DNA from: Kaistia dalseonensis
GTDB taxonomy: Bacteria > Pseudomonadota > Alphaproteobacteria > Rhizobiales > Kaistiaceae
Direction of reading: 5' to 3'
Length of the DNA stretch: 64,000 bases
Assembly (NCBI RefSeq): GCF_030814715.1
Contig: NZ_JAUSVO010000006.1
Location: 124,001-188,000 of the forward strand
In this document: piece by piece, positions 63,942-64,000 of the stretch
Layout of the letters: each line of letters begins with the position of its first letter
Numbering within the stretch: position 1 is the stretch's first letter
The notes under the pieces: model-generated
What the model was told of the DNA's origin: nothing
Database searches by the model: none
The model's input: only the letters and a program-made list of their open reading frames with translations
Made by a program: the position numbers and the translations under genes

Positions 63942-64000
63942 TTATTGCGCCCCCCCAGCGACCCGGGCGCTGATGGCAACTTCCGACCCCGTTTCGGTCG
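63942..64000 (-). CDS. possible 3' end of a gene entering from the right
   Basis: In one minus-strand frame the last 59 bases encode about 19 residues ending SARVAGGAQ and a TAA stop, with a composition like real C-termini here. Too short to judge; other frames are also open. Confidence 0.25.
   Translation of the reverse strand, partial: TETGSEVAISARVAGGAQ

Overview
The window reads as ordinary chromosome of a high-GC alphaproteobacterium of the order Hyphomicrobiales (Rhizobiales). The pointers are a CckA hybrid kinase, a cysteine-poor DksA, an alphaproteobacterial-type LexA box at recA, BA14K-family exported proteins, DUF1127 and DUF3309 mini-proteins, and a giant growth-pole-ring (GPR/RgsE-like) protein found in polar-growing rhizobia and relatives. 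The genus cannot be fixed from the sequence; a Kaistia-like organism is only a guess. I see no prophage, IS element, CRISPR array or rRNA operon, and base composition looks even apart from a few AT-richer promoter gaps.

Layout. 0-5.5 kb: truncated murI with trmJ (minus), an HdeD-like membrane protein, a lipoprotein, an exported bactofilin-like membrane protein, and icd. 5.5-12.8 kb: a methyltransferase, an AraC regulator divergent from an SDR/aldo-keto reductase pair, a second SDR and a CPA2 antiporter. 12.8-18.2 kb: alaS, recA (terminator and SOS operator visible) and psuG. 18.2-27.2 kb: an LCM-type methyltransferase, a P450 whose start overlaps the stop of cckA, an orphan FliO-like protein, dksA, a FlgN-like protein and the first BA14K-type protein. 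27.3-32.6 kb: SixA-type phosphatase, the ycjX-ycjF pair, a 57-aa gene, a MarR-GNAT fusion, a 2Fe-2S ferredoxin and an Hpt protein. 33.1-39.8 kb: the 2218-aa GPR/RgsE-like protein with 22-residue and 11-residue repeat arrays. 40-44.9 kb: an MFS transporter, three mini-proteins of 25, 50 and 47 aa, a zinc metallopeptidase, a trypsin-like protease and a fatty-acid-hydroxylase-type protein. 44.9-48.6 kb: a ribose-type ABC importer. 48.7-52.9 kb: a PAP2 phosphatase with a GH18-deacetylase-GT2 fusion. 53.2-58 kb: tRNA-Lys(CTT), an exported phytase-like esterase, and leuA with a leucine-rich leader peptide. 58-64 kb: a VOC/WYL divergent pair, a cupin plus PhzF pair, two BA14K proteins and a NAD(P)-binding protein divergent from an MmyB-like regulator.

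The most coherent themes are envelope and polar-growth biology (GPR-like protein, bactofilin-like protein, deacetylase/glycosyltransferase fusion, PAP2, BA14K proteins), cell-cycle or phosphorelay signalling (CckA, lone Hpt protein, SixA-like phosphatase), and amino-acid-dependent control of leuA. I did not find a clearly undescribed multi-gene defence or metabolic system. The observations best worth following are the repeat architecture of the GPR-like protein, the cckA-P450 overlap, the trifunctional glycan enzyme, the leuA leader, and a 48-bp dispersed repeat that sits between convergent gene pairs.
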